From assembly GCF_014205015.1 (NCBI RefSeq), contig NZ_JACHMO010000001.1, forward strand, positions 3,720,001-3,784,000: 64,000 nucleotides of DNA. The letters run 5' to 3'. The stretch is from Saccharothrix ecbatanensis. GTDB taxonomy: Bacteria > Actinomycetota > Actinomycetes > Mycobacteriales > Pseudonocardiaceae. Made by a program: the position numbers and the translations under genes. Shown here in pieces: positions 1-11,723 of the stretch; positions within the stretch are counted from its first letter, which is position 1; each line of letters starts with the position of its first letter. A model generated the notes under the pieces. The model was not told the DNA's origin. It saw only the letters and a program-made list of their open reading frames with translations, and ran no database searches.

Positions 1-1416
1 TACGACGGGCTGCACCCGAACGTGCGCGGGGAGCACGTGATCGCCAAGGCGTTCAGCGACGTCCTGTCCACGCGCTTCTCCCTCGGCGGCGGCTACGGGG
101 CGATCCCGACGTCGCTGCCCGCGAACCTGACACCCGGCCCGCCCGCGACGATCAGCGCGACCCCGGTGGGCGACAAGGTGAAGGTGAGCTGGTCCCACGT
201 GTTCGGTGCGGGGGCCTACCAGTTCTTCCAGCGCGACGCGACGACCGGCCAGGCGTTCGCGCCGGCGATGTTGCCGATCGGCGCCGACAGCTGGATCTCC
301 GACCTGCTGCCCGCCGGTCACCGGATGGAGTTCTACGTCAGGACGATGCGCGGCGAGAGCCACATCAGCGCCGCGTCGCCGGTGGCGGGAACGACGGTCG
401 CGCCGTTGCCGGAGCTGAGGAACCTGGTGCTCACCACCGACCCGGCGCGGCCGTACTCGGTCACCCTGAAGTGGGATCCGGTGCCCGGCGCCGACGACTA
501 CCACGTCTACGCCGCCTCCGGGTGCGGTGACCTGCCCGCTCCTCTGGGCGACTACAAACTCCAGCAGTGGGGGTTGGGCACGAGGACCACGTGGACGCAG
601 GAGTACGTCTTCGGCGGCTGCGCCAACTACATCGTCGTCGGCTCGCGCTACGGCGGTGAGAGCAAGTGGCCCTGGGCGGGTGCCCGCGCCTGGCCCTACG
701 AGAATAACTACGGGCACCTGCTCGCCCGCAACCGCTACCTCGACACCGCGCCCGACGACGGCGACCGCCGGTCCGAGACCTCGGTGTCCCCGTCGACCGA
801 TCGCGGCATCGTGGTGGCGCGCGGCTTCATCAGGAACAAGGACTGGTTCACCGACCTGATCGGCGACCACCGCGGCTTCGACAACAACCCCTACGCATCC
901 AGCAAGATCGGCGTCGCCTGGGACACGAAGACCGGCGAGATCGGCGTGTACGTGCACCAGTCCTGCGTCATCGGCGGGTCCAACCTGCCCAGCCCGTGGG
1001 TTGCGGGCTGCCGCGACGCGCACCCGATCCAGTTCGTCGGCAACGCGCTCGCCTACGGCGACACCGACGCCACCCCGGTCAACTACGTGTCGGTGCTCAA
1101 ACTGTCCGACGGCTCGCTGGTGGTCTCGGTGTCCGCGGTCAACTCGTGGTCGAACTTCGTCGGCCGCATCCACGGCAAGCTCACCCTGCGGCCCTCCGGC
1201 GACACCTACGCGGCGACGCTCACGGCGGACAAGTTCCCCGCCTGGGAGATCTACCGCTACCCGCGCACCGCCGTGCTCGGCAGCATCATCCAAGAGTCGT
1301 ACACGATCGGCACCCGCGACCAGACCTCGATCGACGACCTCAAAGCCGGTTACTCGTTCTGCTCCAGCCCGGCGACAGAGAACAAGAGCGGCGAGGTGAA
1401 CCCGATGACCTGCTGA
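1..1416 (+). CDS. SGNH/GDSL hydrolase C-terminal part with FN3 domains (5' truncated by window)
   Basis: The frame is open from the first base. The first codons read Y-D-G-L-H-P-N, followed by G-E-H-V-I-A, which is SGNH block V with the catalytic Asp and His, so the catalytic domain lies mostly outside the window. Two fibronectin-III-like segments follow (about residues 45-125 and 135-215, the second with K-W-D-P-V-P-G-A). The last roughly 230 residues resemble a beta-rich module that I cannot name; it has paired cysteines, as expected of an exported protein. Known of the family: secreted esterase or lipase acting on lipids or polysaccharide esters. The substrate cannot be read here. A strong hairpin follows the stop codon. 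Confidence 0.85.
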   Translation, partial: YDGLHPNVRGEHVIAKAFSDVLSTRFSLGGGYGAIPTSLPANLTPGPPATISATPVGDKVKVSWSHVFGAGAYQFFQRDATTGQAFAPAMLPIGADSWISDLLPAGHRMEFYVRTMRGESHISAASPVAGTTVAPLPELRNLVLTTDPARPYSVTLKWDPVPGADDYHVYAASGCGDLPAPLGDYKLQQWGLGTRTTWTQEYVFGGCANYIVVGSRYGGESKWPWAGARAWPYENNYGHLLARNRYLDTAPDDGDRRSETSVSPSTDRGIVVARGFIRNKDWFTDLIGDHRGFDNNPYASSKIGVAWDTKTGEIGVYVHQSCVIGGSNLPSPWVAGCRDAHPIQFVGNALAYGDTDATPVNYVSVLKLSDGSLVVSVSAVNSWSNFVGRIHGKLTLRPSGDTYAATLTADKFPAWEIYRYPRTAVLGSIIQESYTIGTRDQTSIDDLKAGYSFCSSPATENKSGEVNPMTC

Positions 1417-1462
1417 CCACGCGGACACCCGAATTCGGTGATCACCTCGGCCCGTGTGCCAT

Positions 1463-1494
1463 CGGTGGCGACGGCGAACCTGCCGTCGCCACCG
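1463..1494 (+). terminator. Hairpin terminator after the SGNH hydrolase gene
   Basis: Perfect 13-bp inverted repeat (cggtggcgacggc and its complement) with a 6-nt loop, 47 bases after the stop. There is no U tract, which is usual for high-GC actinobacterial terminators. Confidence 0.7.
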
Positions 1495-1603
1495 GCGTCG
1501 GTGCAGACGGCGGCCCACGGTCTCGGCCGCCTACACCGACGCCGTATTCAGGGCCTTGCCCGAGGCTTCAGGCCCGGACGGGTCGTTGTCGAAGCCACCC
1601 CGC

Positions 1604-2029
1604 CTACGAGCACCAATCCCACCTGCTCACGGCCACCGCCGCGGCACTCCAGCCCGCGTAGCTGACGCACATCGGTGCGTACCCGTGGACCACGGCATAA
1701 TATTTGTAGTTGCCCTGGTCGATGAGGTTGCGGCTGTGGTCCTCGGAGTCCCTGTACAGCCCCGCCATCGTGTCCGTCGCGACGCCGATGGCTGTCCACT
1801 TGATCGTCGCCACGCAGTTGTACCCGCCTGCCTTGTGCAGCAGGTACACCCCAGCGTAGGCCTTGCCGTTCCAGGTCGCCGGCATAGAGTCGATCACCCG
1901 GTAACCTGCGCCGCACGCCTCTTCAGGCGTATAAGGGTTAGTGGCCGCGTGAGCCGGACTCACTCCAAGCCCCGCCAGCAATGCCAGCACCCCAACTGCG
2001 GTAGCCGCCCTCCGCGTTCTCCGCCGCAT
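1604..2029 (-). CDS. Small secreted protein of unknown function
   Basis: 141 residues. The ATG at 2029 is preceded by a GGAGGGGGAG ribosome-binding site, which favours it over upstream in-frame codons. The N-terminus is a classical signal peptide: five basic residues, a hydrophobic core (AVGVLALLAGLGV) and a cleavage-like S-P-A-H-A-A. The mature part is about 110 residues with four cysteines and many Tyr and Trp, as in small extracellular disulfide-bonded proteins. I do not recognise the family. The neighbour on the left converges with it; on the right the TIR-STAND gene is divergent, about 510 bp away. Confidence 0.75.
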   Translation of the reverse strand: MRRRTRRAATAVGVLALLAGLGVSPAHAATNPYTPEEACGAGYRVIDSMPATWNGKAYAGVYLLHKAGGYNCVATIKWTAIGVATDTMAGLYRDSEDHSRNLIDQGNYKYYAVVHGYAPMCVSYAGWSAAAVAVSRWDWCS

Positions 2030-2538
2030 GACTCCCCCTCCGATCGCGTCCAAGGCTTCGCCTCGGACTTCGATGAGTCTGCAGGCTCGGGCAGAGCTGT
2101 CGCCAGGCCATTCCGGACAAAGTCCGTTTGTGGCCACTCTCCAAGGTGCTCTGACGATCCGCGACACCACACCGTCACACTCACCCCGGTGACGGCACGT
2201 CCCGCCACGTCGCCCCGACGCCGACCAGGTCGCCACCCGCTTCGGCTCCCCCCGGCGCGATCCGCGTCCGACAACACCGCGCCCCTCCGCCAAGCCCGCG
2301 CCCTGCTATAGGGCTCAGCGGTATCGCAGCGGTGCGGGCAGCGTCGATCAGGGCCTCCTACGCGGCGTAGGTCTCGACGCCCGCAACGCTCTTGACGGTC
2401 CCGTCACCCACCCAGCTGGGGGATACCGGCCGAGTGGGTGACGAGCTGAAAACGCGCTGCGCCCCAAGGCCCCTCCCGTAGCATCGGTGCCCGGACCTGA
2501 GTGCTTGCCGGAGCTGAGTGGTGAGGGGAGGGGTCTTC
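2030..2538. other. Intergenic region between divergent genes
   Basis: About 510 bp with no convincing gene. It should hold promoters for the small secreted protein (leftward) and the TIR-STAND gene (rightward). A TAGCAT hexamer at 2479-2484 fits an actinobacterial -10 box for the rightward gene; I see no clear -35. Confidence 0.4.
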
Positions 2539-5500
2539 GTGGCCCGGGTCTTCATCAGCTACGCCACCGCCGACCTCGCCACCGCCGGAGAAGTCTCGAC
2601 CTGGCTGCTCGGCAAAGGCCACAAGACCTTCCTCGCCGCCGAACACCCCATCGGCATCAAGCCCGGCGAGGACTGGAAGCAGGTCCTGTACGACGAGTTG
2701 CGGCGGGTCGACGCCGTCGTCTGCGTGGTCACCCGGGCATTCGCCACGTCGAGTTGGTGCGCCGCCGAGGTCGGCATAGCCGACTCGCTGGGCTGCCTGC
2801 TGCTGCCGCTGCTCGCCGAACCCGACGTCGACCACCAACTGCTGCGCCACCTCCAGCACGTCGACCTGTCCGCGGGCCCCGCCGAGGCTCGCGCCAAGCT
2901 CCTCGAGCAGCTGCGCGCTCTCGACCGACGCGGTCGGCCCCGGTGGCGCGAGGGCGACAACCCCTATCCCGGTCTGGAGCCGTTCACCGCCGAGCTGAGC
3001 GCCATGTTCACCGGCCGGGACGATGACTCTGACAAACTGGACCGCTGGCTGCGCCGCCCCGCCGACAACGGTCTGCTTGCCATCGTGGGTCCCTCCGGCT
3101 CGGGCAAGTCCTCGTTGCTGCGCGCCGGCCTGCTGCCCCGTCTCGACCGAGGGCCCGGCCGACTCGTCCTCGATCCCTGGACACCCGGTGACGACCCGCT
3201 GGGCGAACTCACCGAGTCCCTCGCCGTTCACGCCCACCGCCTCGGCTTGACCCCGGAGGAGGTGCGCGCACCCCGGGGTCCGCGCCTGGCCACGAAGCGC
3301 CTGGCCAAGGTGCGCCGCCCGCTGATCGCCATCGACCAGGCCGAGGAGTTGTTCACCCGCAGTCCGGTCGACGCCCGCGCCGAACTGGCGGTGGTGCTGC
3401 TCGACGCCGTCGAGCACGGCGCCCGAGTGGTACTCACCCTGCGCTCGGAGTTCCTCGACGACCTCATCGCCCTGATCGGCACGCGCTTCGACACCCACAC
3501 CCTCGTCCCGCTGCGTCCCGGGGATTTGGAGGACGCCGTCACCAAACCTGCCCGCTTGGCCGGGCTCGAGGTGGAGCAGGGCCTGGCCGCTCGCCTGGTC
3601 GCCGACACCGGCCATGCACTGCCCCTGCTCGCCTACACCCTCAACCACCTGGCCGAAGGGCTCAAGCGTGGTGACACCCTGTCCCTGAAGCGCTACGACG
3701 GCGGCCGCAGCGTGCGGGAGTTCTTCACCCGCAAGGCCGGCGACGCGCTCGACCGCGCCACCACCCGCGCCGGTTTGACCGCCGACGAGGTGCTGAGCGG
3801 CCTGGTGAACCTGGTCGCCGACGACAACGGCCGGCTCGGACGCCGCCGGGTCCGGCTGGACACCCTTCCCGGTCCGCTGCGCGTCGCTTTGGGCGTGTTC
3901 GTCGACCAGCGACTGCTCACCGCCACCGACGACGGCTGGGTCGAACCCGCCCACGAAGCCCTGTTCACCGACTGGACACCGTTGCGTGACGCCCTCGAAC
4001 GCCGCGCCCGCACCCTGACGACCGCCCGCTCGGTCGAGCGCGCCGCCGACGAGTGGCACCGCGCCGGGCGTCCCGACAGCCACCTGTGGGACGCCGACCG
4101 GGCGCTGGCCACCCTGTCCGTCCTCGGCCTGCCCACCGATCGTCCGCTCGCCGACCCGCCGTCGGCCGGACGATTACCCGCCGGCCCGGCACCGCCTGCC
4201 GACCCGCCCACGGCAGACCCGGCGCCCGACGAGACCACCGACCTCGACAGGCACGGCCGGGAGTTCCTCGCCGCCGTTCTCGACCGGCTCCACCACACCC
4301 GTCGGCGCGTGCACCGTCGGCGCAGGCGAACCCTGGCGACGCTCTCCTTCCTGCTCGTCCTGGCGGTCGCCGCGACCGTCGTCGCCGCCGTCCAGTGGCG
4401 CACCGCCCGCGACCAGCGCGACAGCGCCACCGCTTACGCCCTGCTCAGCCAGGCTGAAGCCGCCCGCGGCAGTTCACCCCGGCTGGCCCTGCGGCTGGCC
4501 CTGGCCGCCCACCACCTCAGGCCCGACGCCGAGGCGATCGCGAACCTCGTCGACACCCTGACCACCACGCGCTACGGCGGCACCCTCGCCAACGACTCCG
4601 GCGGGGCCGCGTCCACCGCCATCTCCCCGGACGGCCGCATCCTGGCCACCGGCGGCGCCAACGGCGAGGTGGTCCTGTGGGACCGGACCGACCCCGACCG
4701 GCCCCGTCTTCGGGACCAGCCCATCACCTTGGACCACCCCGTCGCCGAAGTCGCCTTTCCGGCTCGCGGCGACCTCGTTCTCGCCGTCGGCGACTCCGAC
4801 GGTGGCGTGGGACTGTGGGACGTCTCCGGCACGCCAACGCTCCGGCACCGCATTCCCGGTGACCGGCCGGTCACCGCCCTGGCCCAAGACCCGGAGGGGC
4901 GCACCCTCGCCGTCGGGAGCCCGGACGGCGCCGTCGAACTGTGGGACACGACGGATCCACACCACCCAGCCGCCCGCGCCACTCTCCGCGGCCACACGAG
5001 CCGTGTCTCCTCACTGGCCTTCTCCCCCGGCGGGACCCTCGCCACCGGCAGCGACGACGGCACCGCCATCCTGTGGGACACCAGTGATCCCGCCGCGCCG
5101 GCGCGACGCGGCGACCCCCTCACCGACGGCACCCGCCGACCCATCACCTCCCTGGCGCTCTCACCCACCGGCGACCTGTTGCTCACCGGCCGTTCCGACG
5201 GCACCGTCGACCTGTGGGACACCGCCACCCTCCAGTCCCTCGGAACACCCCTGACCGGCCACAACGGCGTGGTCTCCGCCGTGGCGTTCACCTCCGGCAC
5301 CGCCGCGGCCACCGGTGGCGACGACGGCACAGCCATCCTGTGGGACCTCACCGACCGCACTCGACCCCGCCGGTCCGGACCGCCCCTGGTAGGTCACCTC
5401 GGCCCCGTCACCTCCCTGTCACCCGGTCCCGGCGGCGACCCCCTCGCCACCACGGGCGCCGCCGGCGAAATCGTCCTGTGGGACCTCGTCGAACGCCCCC

Positions 5501-6288
5501 GGAGACTCGGCGAGCCCCTGACCGCCCACGAGAAACTCGTCGACTCGGTGGTCTTCGACGGCACCGAGTTGATCACCACCGGTGCGGACGGCAAGCGGCT
5601 GCACTGGGACGTCACCGACCCCGTCAACCCCGACCTGCTCTCCCATGACCGCAGCGGCGACGACCTGAGGCGCCCGTTCGGCGTCCACGGCAACATCGAT
5701 GCCACGCTGGGGTCGGACAACACCGTGCTGCTGTGGGACATCACCGACCCCGTCCACCCCCGACGGCTCGGCCGGCCCCTGGAGGGCCACCGCGGCACGG
5801 TCACCGCCCTGGCCTTCAGCGCGGACGGCTGCACCGTCGCGGTCGGCGCCTCCGACGGGGTCACCATCCTGTGGGACATCAGCGACGTCACCGACCCGCA
5901 CCGCCTCGGCCAGCCGCTGCTGGTCCCCTCGGCCCAGGTCACCGCCCTCGCGTTCGCTCCGGACTCCACCACCATCGCCGTCGGCGACTCGCGCGGCGCC
6001 ATCACCCTGTGGGACCACGGTGACCCCAACCGGCCCCGACGCCTCGGCGAACCCCTGGCCGGGCACCGCATGGCGGTCAACGCGGTCGCGTTCTCCCCGG
6101 ACGGGGACGTGCTGGCCACGGGCGGTTCCGACGGCGCCGTGCTGCTGTGGGAGACCGATCCCGTCACCGACCCCGTCGGCCGGGCCTGCGCGGTCGCCGG
6201 CGGCGGGCTCGTACCGGACGAGTGGCAGCAGTACCTGCCCGACCTGCCGCACCAACAGACCTGCCCCGGCCAGGAGGCCCCACGATGA
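2539..6288 (+). CDS. TIR - STAND NTPase (nSTAND1) - WD40 repeat protein
   Basis: 1,249 residues from GTG 2539, chosen because AGGGGAGGGG sits just upstream; an in-frame GTG at 2518 would add seven residues. Residues 2-110 are a TIR domain (V-F-I-S-Y-A start; S-S-W-C-A-A-E carries the Glu that is catalytic in NAD-cleaving TIRs). Residues 140-600 are an nSTAND1 ATPase: N-P-Y-P-G-L-E-P-F lead-in, Walker A GPSGSGKSS near 184, Walker B ending D-Q-A-E-E near 263. A single transmembrane helix lies near 600-620, then twelve WD40 repeats (about 688-1205), each ending L-W-D or similar. Family knowledge: STAND proteins sense a ligand through repeats and oligomerise to fire an effector, here probably NAD+ hydrolysis. 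The stop overlaps the next gene (ATGA), so the two are probably translationally coupled. Role in defence is inference. Confidence 0.9.
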   Translation: MARVFISYATADLATAGEVSTWLLGKGHKTFLAAEHPIGIKPGEDWKQVLYDELRRVDAVVCVVTRAFATSSWCAAEVGIADSLGCLLLPLLAEPDVDHQLLRHLQHVDLSAGPAEARAKLLEQLRALDRRGRPRWREGDNPYPGLEPFTAELSAMFTGRDDDSDKLDRWLRRPADNGLLAIVGPSGSGKSSLLRAGLLPRLDRGPGRLVLDPWTPGDDPLGELTESLAVHAHRLGLTPEEVRAPRGPRLATKRLAKVRRPLIAIDQAEELFTRSPVDARAELAVVLLDAVEHGARVVLTLRSEFLDDLIALIGTRFDTHTLVPLRPGDLEDAVTKPARLAGLEVEQGLAARLVADTGHALPLLAYTLNHLAEGLKRGDTLSLKRYDGGRSVREFFTRKAGDALDRATTRAGLTADEVLSGLVNLVADDNGRLGRRRVRLDTLPGPLRVALGVFVDQRLLTATDDGWVEPAHEALFTDWTPLRDALERRARTLTTARSVERAADEWHRAGRPDSHLWDADRALATLSVLGLPTDRPLADPPSAGRLPAGPAPPADPPTADPAPDETTDLDRHGREFLAAVLDRLHHTRRRVHRRRRRTLATLSFLLVLAVAATVVAAVQWRTARDQRDSATAYALLSQAEAARGSSPRLALRLALAAHHLRPDAEAIANLVDTLTTTRYGGTLANDSGGAASTAISPDGRILATGGANGEVVLWDRTDPDRPRLRDQPITLDHPVAEVAFPARGDLVLAVGDSDGGVGLWDVSGTPTLRHRIPGDRPVTALAQDPEGRTLAVGSPDGAVELWDTTDPHHPAARATLRGHTSRVSSLAFSPGGTLATGSDDGTAILWDTSDPAAPARRGDPLTDGTRRPITSLALSPTGDLLLTGRSDGTVDLWDTATLQSLGTPLTGHNGVVSAVAFTSGTAAATGGDDGTAILWDLTDRTRPRRSGPPLVGHLGPVTSLSPGPGGDPLATTGAAGEIVLWDLVERPRRLGEPLTAHEKLVDSVVFDGTELITTGADGKRLHWDVTDPVNPDLLSHDRSGDDLRRPFGVHGNIDATLGSDNTVLLWDITDPVHPRRLGRPLEGHRGTVTALAFSADGCTVAVGASDGVTILWDISDVTDPHRLGQPLLVPSAQVTALAFAPDSTTIAVGDSRGAITLWDHGDPNRPRRLGEPLAGHRMAVNAVAFSPDGDVLATGGSDGAVLLWETDPVTDPVGRACAVAGGGLVPDEWQQYLPDLPHQQTCPGQEAPR

Positions 6289-7202
6289 CACGCCGCACCG
6301 CTATCGTGCCGACCATCCTGCTCGCGGTCGCCTGCACAGCGCCCACCACCCCGGCGCCGCCGCCACCGGACGCCGAGCCGTTGGTGTTCTCCGGCAACCC
6401 GGCGGGCGGGTCGGTCGCCCTGATCCAGTCGTTCGGCCCGCTCATCGCGATGCTGCGGAAGGAGACCGGCCGCGAGATCCGCATCGAGGAGTCCGGCACC
6501 TACCCCCGGTTCATCGAGGGCGTCCGTTCGGGAGAGATCGACTTCGCCGCGTTCGGCCCCCTCTCCTACCTACAGGCCAAGGACCGCGGCGCACGCATCG
6601 CCGTGGTCGGCGCGCAGGTCAAGGAAAAGGGCGACCAGCCCGCCTACCGCGCCTACGGCATCGTCCCCGCCGGTTCACCGGTCAAGTCCCTCGCCGACGC
6701 CCGCGGGCTGCGGACCTGCTTCGTCGACAAGGGCTCCACCTCCGGCTACCTCTACCCCGCAGCCGCCCTGATGGCTCTGGGCATCAACCCCGCCACCGAC
6801 GTGCAGGCCAAGTTCGCCGGGACCCACGAGGCCGCGGCGCTCGCCGTCGCCAACGGCCACTGCGACATCGGCTTCGCCTTCGACGCGATGGTCGACCGGC
6901 ACCTGATCGAGCGCGGCCAGATCACCGCCGACGACCTGGTCCGGGTCTGGCAGTCGGAGCCGATACCCGGCGCGCCCATCGTGGTGTCCGACCACCTGCC
7001 CCAAGACCTGCGCGACCGCATCGCCACCGCCATCACCGACAAGGGCAACGCCGACTACCTGCGCACCAACGGCTTCTGCCGCGCCGAATGCCCCCTCGGG
7101 GACGCGGGCTCCTACGGCTACGCCCAGGTCTCCGACGACTTCTACGACGAGATTCACCAGCTCTGCCAGGTGGTCGGGCCGGAAGCCTGCACCACCGGCT
7201 GA
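6285..7202 (+). CDS. PhnD-like phosphate/phosphonate solute-binding lipoprotein
   Basis: 305 residues; ATG 6285 overlaps the stop of the TIR-STAND gene by 4 bp. The N-terminus is a lipoprotein signal (MTRR, hydrophobic stretch, L-A-V-A-C with the lipidation Cys at 17). The body matches the PhnD/SsuA type-2 periplasmic-binding fold: F-S-G-N-P near the start, a segment reading G-E-I-D-F-A-A-F-G-P-L-S-Y near residue 90, a G-S-T-S-G-Y-L-Y-P ligand loop and C-D-I-G-F-A-F-D. No permease or ABC ATPase gene is adjacent, so import is unlikely to be its job here. Inference: it may act as an extracellular sensor or ligand scavenger for the membrane-spanning STAND partner. Confidence 0.85.
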   Translation: MTRRTAIVPTILLAVACTAPTTPAPPPPDAEPLVFSGNPAGGSVALIQSFGPLIAMLRKETGREIRIEESGTYPRFIEGVRSGEIDFAAFGPLSYLQAKDRGARIAVVGAQVKEKGDQPAYRAYGIVPAGSPVKSLADARGLRTCFVDKGSTSGYLYPAAALMALGINPATDVQAKFAGTHEAAALAVANGHCDIGFAFDAMVDRHLIERGQITADDLVRVWQSEPIPGAPIVVSDHLPQDLRDRIATAITDKGNADYLRTNGFCRAECPLGDAGSYGYAQVSDDFYDEIHQLCQVVGPEACTTG

Positions 7203-7339
7203 CGGCACACGATCCCGACCACGGTCACCACCATCGGGACCATCGGGCAGGCATGCTCCTGCATCCTCGCCCGCTACTACCCACGACGCCACCCTCGCCG
7301 CCAGACCGAACCCCGGCAGCCGTGGCGGCGGACCGGGCG

Positions 7340-7655
7340 GCGCCACGGCCTGAGCTCGATTGGGATGACCGGAATCCAGCCGTGGATGGTGTGGAGCCCT
7401 TCATACGCGATCGGGTGAGCATGCCCAGGGCGCTGTGGCGGCGCTGACGGGTGTGGAGGATCTCCAGGTACTCGAAGATCGCGTTGGCCGGTTCGATGCG
7501 TGTGCGCCAGCGCCGGCGGTCCGGCAGCTCGGCTTGCATCCGACCCCAGAACGACTCCATCATCGCATTGTCGGGGCAGTTCCCGATCGAGCCCATCGAC
7601 GGCAACAGGCCGGATTCCTTGGCACGCCTGGTAAAAGCCCACGACGTGAATTGGG
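7340..7655 (-). pseudogene. IS3-family transposase (OrfB) 3' remnant
   Basis: The minus strand reads Q-F-T-S-W-A-F-T-R-R-A-K-E-S-G, then N-A-M-M-E-S-F-W-G-R-M-Q-A-E-L and R-R-H-S-A-L-G-M-L-T, the C-terminal integrase core of IS3-type OrfB including the final acidic residue of the DDE triad. After G-M-L-T the match continues in another frame (P-I-A-Y-E), so there is a frameshift. The 5' two-thirds are missing; the fragment abuts the IS30 pseudogene. Confidence 0.75.
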
Positions 7656-7660
7656 CGAGT

Positions 7661-9093
7661 TCAATCGGTCGATGCAACACCGGGCTGTTGGAGCAACTGT
7701 AGTTGCTCGCTGAATACCTCGGCGGGGGTCTTCCAGCCGAGGACTTTGCGGGGCCGGTTGTCCAGGGCCAGGGCGACAGCTTCGAGGTCATCGACGGGCC
7801 ACCTCGACAGGCCGTGCCCTTGGGGAAGTACTGACGCAGCAGCCCGTTCGTGTTCTCGTTCGTCGGCCGTTGCCACGGTGAGTGGGGGTCGGCGAAGAAC
7901 ACTCTCGTGCCGGTATCGAGAGCGAACCGGGCGTGCGCGGACAGTTCCTTCCCTCGGTCCCGGGTGAGGGTCTTGAGGAGCTGCTCGGGCAGCTTCGTCA
8001 TCGAAACCATCAGGGCAGCGTTCATCGCGACGGCGCCGTAGCCGCCGAGCGACAGGCCGTTCTTCACGAGTGGTTTCTCGCCCCAGCCCTCCAACCGCGG
8101 CAGATGCACCAGGAGCGTGGAGCGGCTGCTGCGCTCGATGAGCGTGCCGATCGCCGAGCGGCCCGTCCCGATGATCAAGTCCCCTTCTCAGTGGCCGGGG
8201 ACGGCTCGGTCTTCAGCCTCGGCGGGGCGCTCGCTGAGGACGACATCGGCGGTGATGTGTCCCTGCGGCTTGTTCCGCGACCGGACCCTCGGCTCTCGCA
8301 GCGCTCGGCCCGTGCGCAGACACGTGACCAGCTCTCGCTTGAGTGCGCCACGCCCCTCGATGAACAGGCACTGGTAGATCGCCTCGTGGCTGATGCGCAT
8401 GAACTCGTCATCGGGGAAGTCGACCTTCAGACGATGCGCGATCTGCTCCGGACTCCACGCCGTCGACCAGCGCCTGTCTTGACGATGCGGCTTGTTCAAC
8501 CCCTTCCACGGCGGCGTCCTGGGGCCCGCGACGACCGTGCCGTCAGGGCGACGGACATTGCCGGCGAGCCGGTCCTGCACGTACTCACGCAACCGCTCGT
8601 CACTCGCCGGCTTCGCCGTTTTCGGGCGCTTCGCTGCCTGCTGCGCCTTCCACTGGGCCACCACGGCGCGATAGACCGGTTTGCCACCCCTGGTCGCGGC
8701 ATTGCGCCGCAGCTCACGAGACACGGTCCCAGGGTCGCGGCCGATCATGCGGGCGATCTCACGCACGCCCTTGTCCCGAGCCCTCAGCAGCGCGATCTCT
8801 TCCCTCTCAACGAACGACAAGTACCGGCCAGTGGGATCGTCGAAGTTCAGCGGCGTCATCCCGCCAGCGTGTCGAAACCAGCGGATCCCGACCGGTGACG
8901 ACACGCCGACTCCCTCCGCGGCTTGGACCGTGGTGACCCCGGAGGCGATCAGGCGCCAGAAGTCCCGCTGAACCGCCCGCGACGGCTCCGGCCGCCCGGG
9001 TGAGCGCATCGGCGCCCGCGTCGCCCTATCCGCAGCCGACTGACGTCGAGCCCCGCTCGGTGCCTGCGGCACCTGCTTCCTCCGCCATCCCAT
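7661..9093 (-). pseudogene. IS30-family transposase, inactivated by a nonsense and a 1-bp deletion
   Basis: The N-terminal part (down to 8188) holds the IS30 helix-turn-helix (E-R-E-E-I-A-L-L-R-A, then G-R-D-P-G-T-V-S-R-E-L-R-R-N) and the start of the core. At 8188-8190 the expected tryptophan of G-H-W-E-G-D is a TGA; the same frame then continues through T-R-D-R-G-K-E and the DPHSPWQRPTNENTNGLL segment. At about 7813-7815 one base is missing from the expected K-G-T-D-L-S, so the rest (R-P-R-K-V-L-G-W-K-T-P) is read in another frame down to the stop at 7661. Both lesions should kill the protein. The start at 9093 is uncertain. Confidence 0.85.
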
Positions 9094-9689
9094 CCAACAC
9101 CTCCGTCATCGAAGTGTTGCGACGACCAGTTGAATCCGCCCCTGGTGTTCGGTCAGGCGCGCTGCAACACCTCCGCCTGAGCACTGTGCCTGCCGAGAAC
9201 CGCAGCACTTCGGCTGACGAGCCTGCTGCCCACGATCGCCCGGGACCAGGACGCGCAGATTCCGGTGCTACGGCAGCAGAACACCGTCCTGAACGGCACT
9301 GAACACCGCCCGACCACGAATCGCCCAGGGCAACCGAGCGTTCCTCGCAGCACTGCTGCACCAACTCCCGGCCAACGCACCTCGGCAACCTGATCGACCT
9401 TCCTCCGCTCGCAGGCCGGCGCTCTACTGGCCTGCGAGCTCTTCGAGGCCCTCACCCTGGGCGATGTTCGCCTGTGCGCGCTCGCGGAGCCCGCTCCCGA
9501 CCGGCGACTGACGATCGCGCACCGGGCGGCCCGCCTCTGCGGCACGGTCCTGGACGTCCCCCGGCGAGTGGCCGCCGCGTTACACCCTTAACGATTAATT
9601 CTTCCGCTCGCACGAATAGCGGCGCACCATTTGCAGGCCCTGCGGGATCGCCCTCGCCGATTCCTTCCCTGCACAAAGGAGTGCGTCTC
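9094..9689. other. Intergenic region with a possible degraded transposase trace
   Basis: No intact gene. The plus strand around 9235-9290 reads R-D-Q-D-A-Q-I-P-V-L-R-Q-Q-N, followed out of frame by A-L-L-H-Q-L-P, which is reminiscent of the N-terminal leader of integrase-core transposases (compare V-E-L-L-V-L-R-H-E at 20292). This is weak evidence. The last 100 bases are AT-richer and probably hold the promoter of the protease gene. Confidence 0.3.
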
Positions 9690-11621
<1,932 letters not shown>

Positions 11622-11634
11622 CGCCCGATCGCCA

Positions 11635-11669
11635 CGCGCGGTGCCCCGCACCCGGCGGGGCACCGCGCG
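11635..11669 (+). terminator. Hairpin terminator after the protease gene
   Basis: Perfect 15-bp stem (cgcgcggtgccccgc and its complement) with a 5-nt loop, 14 bases after the protease stop codon. The stem would end transcription before the HTH gene. Confidence 0.85.
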
Positions 11670-11723
11670 CTCACCCTACGAGAGGACCTTTCCCTGTCGA
11701 ACCGCGCCGCTTACCGTGCGGGG

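Noticed and set aside
2404..4083. Long minus-strand frame opposite the TIR-STAND gene
   Set aside because: Shadow of the coding strand; Gly/Val/Gln-rich without motifs.
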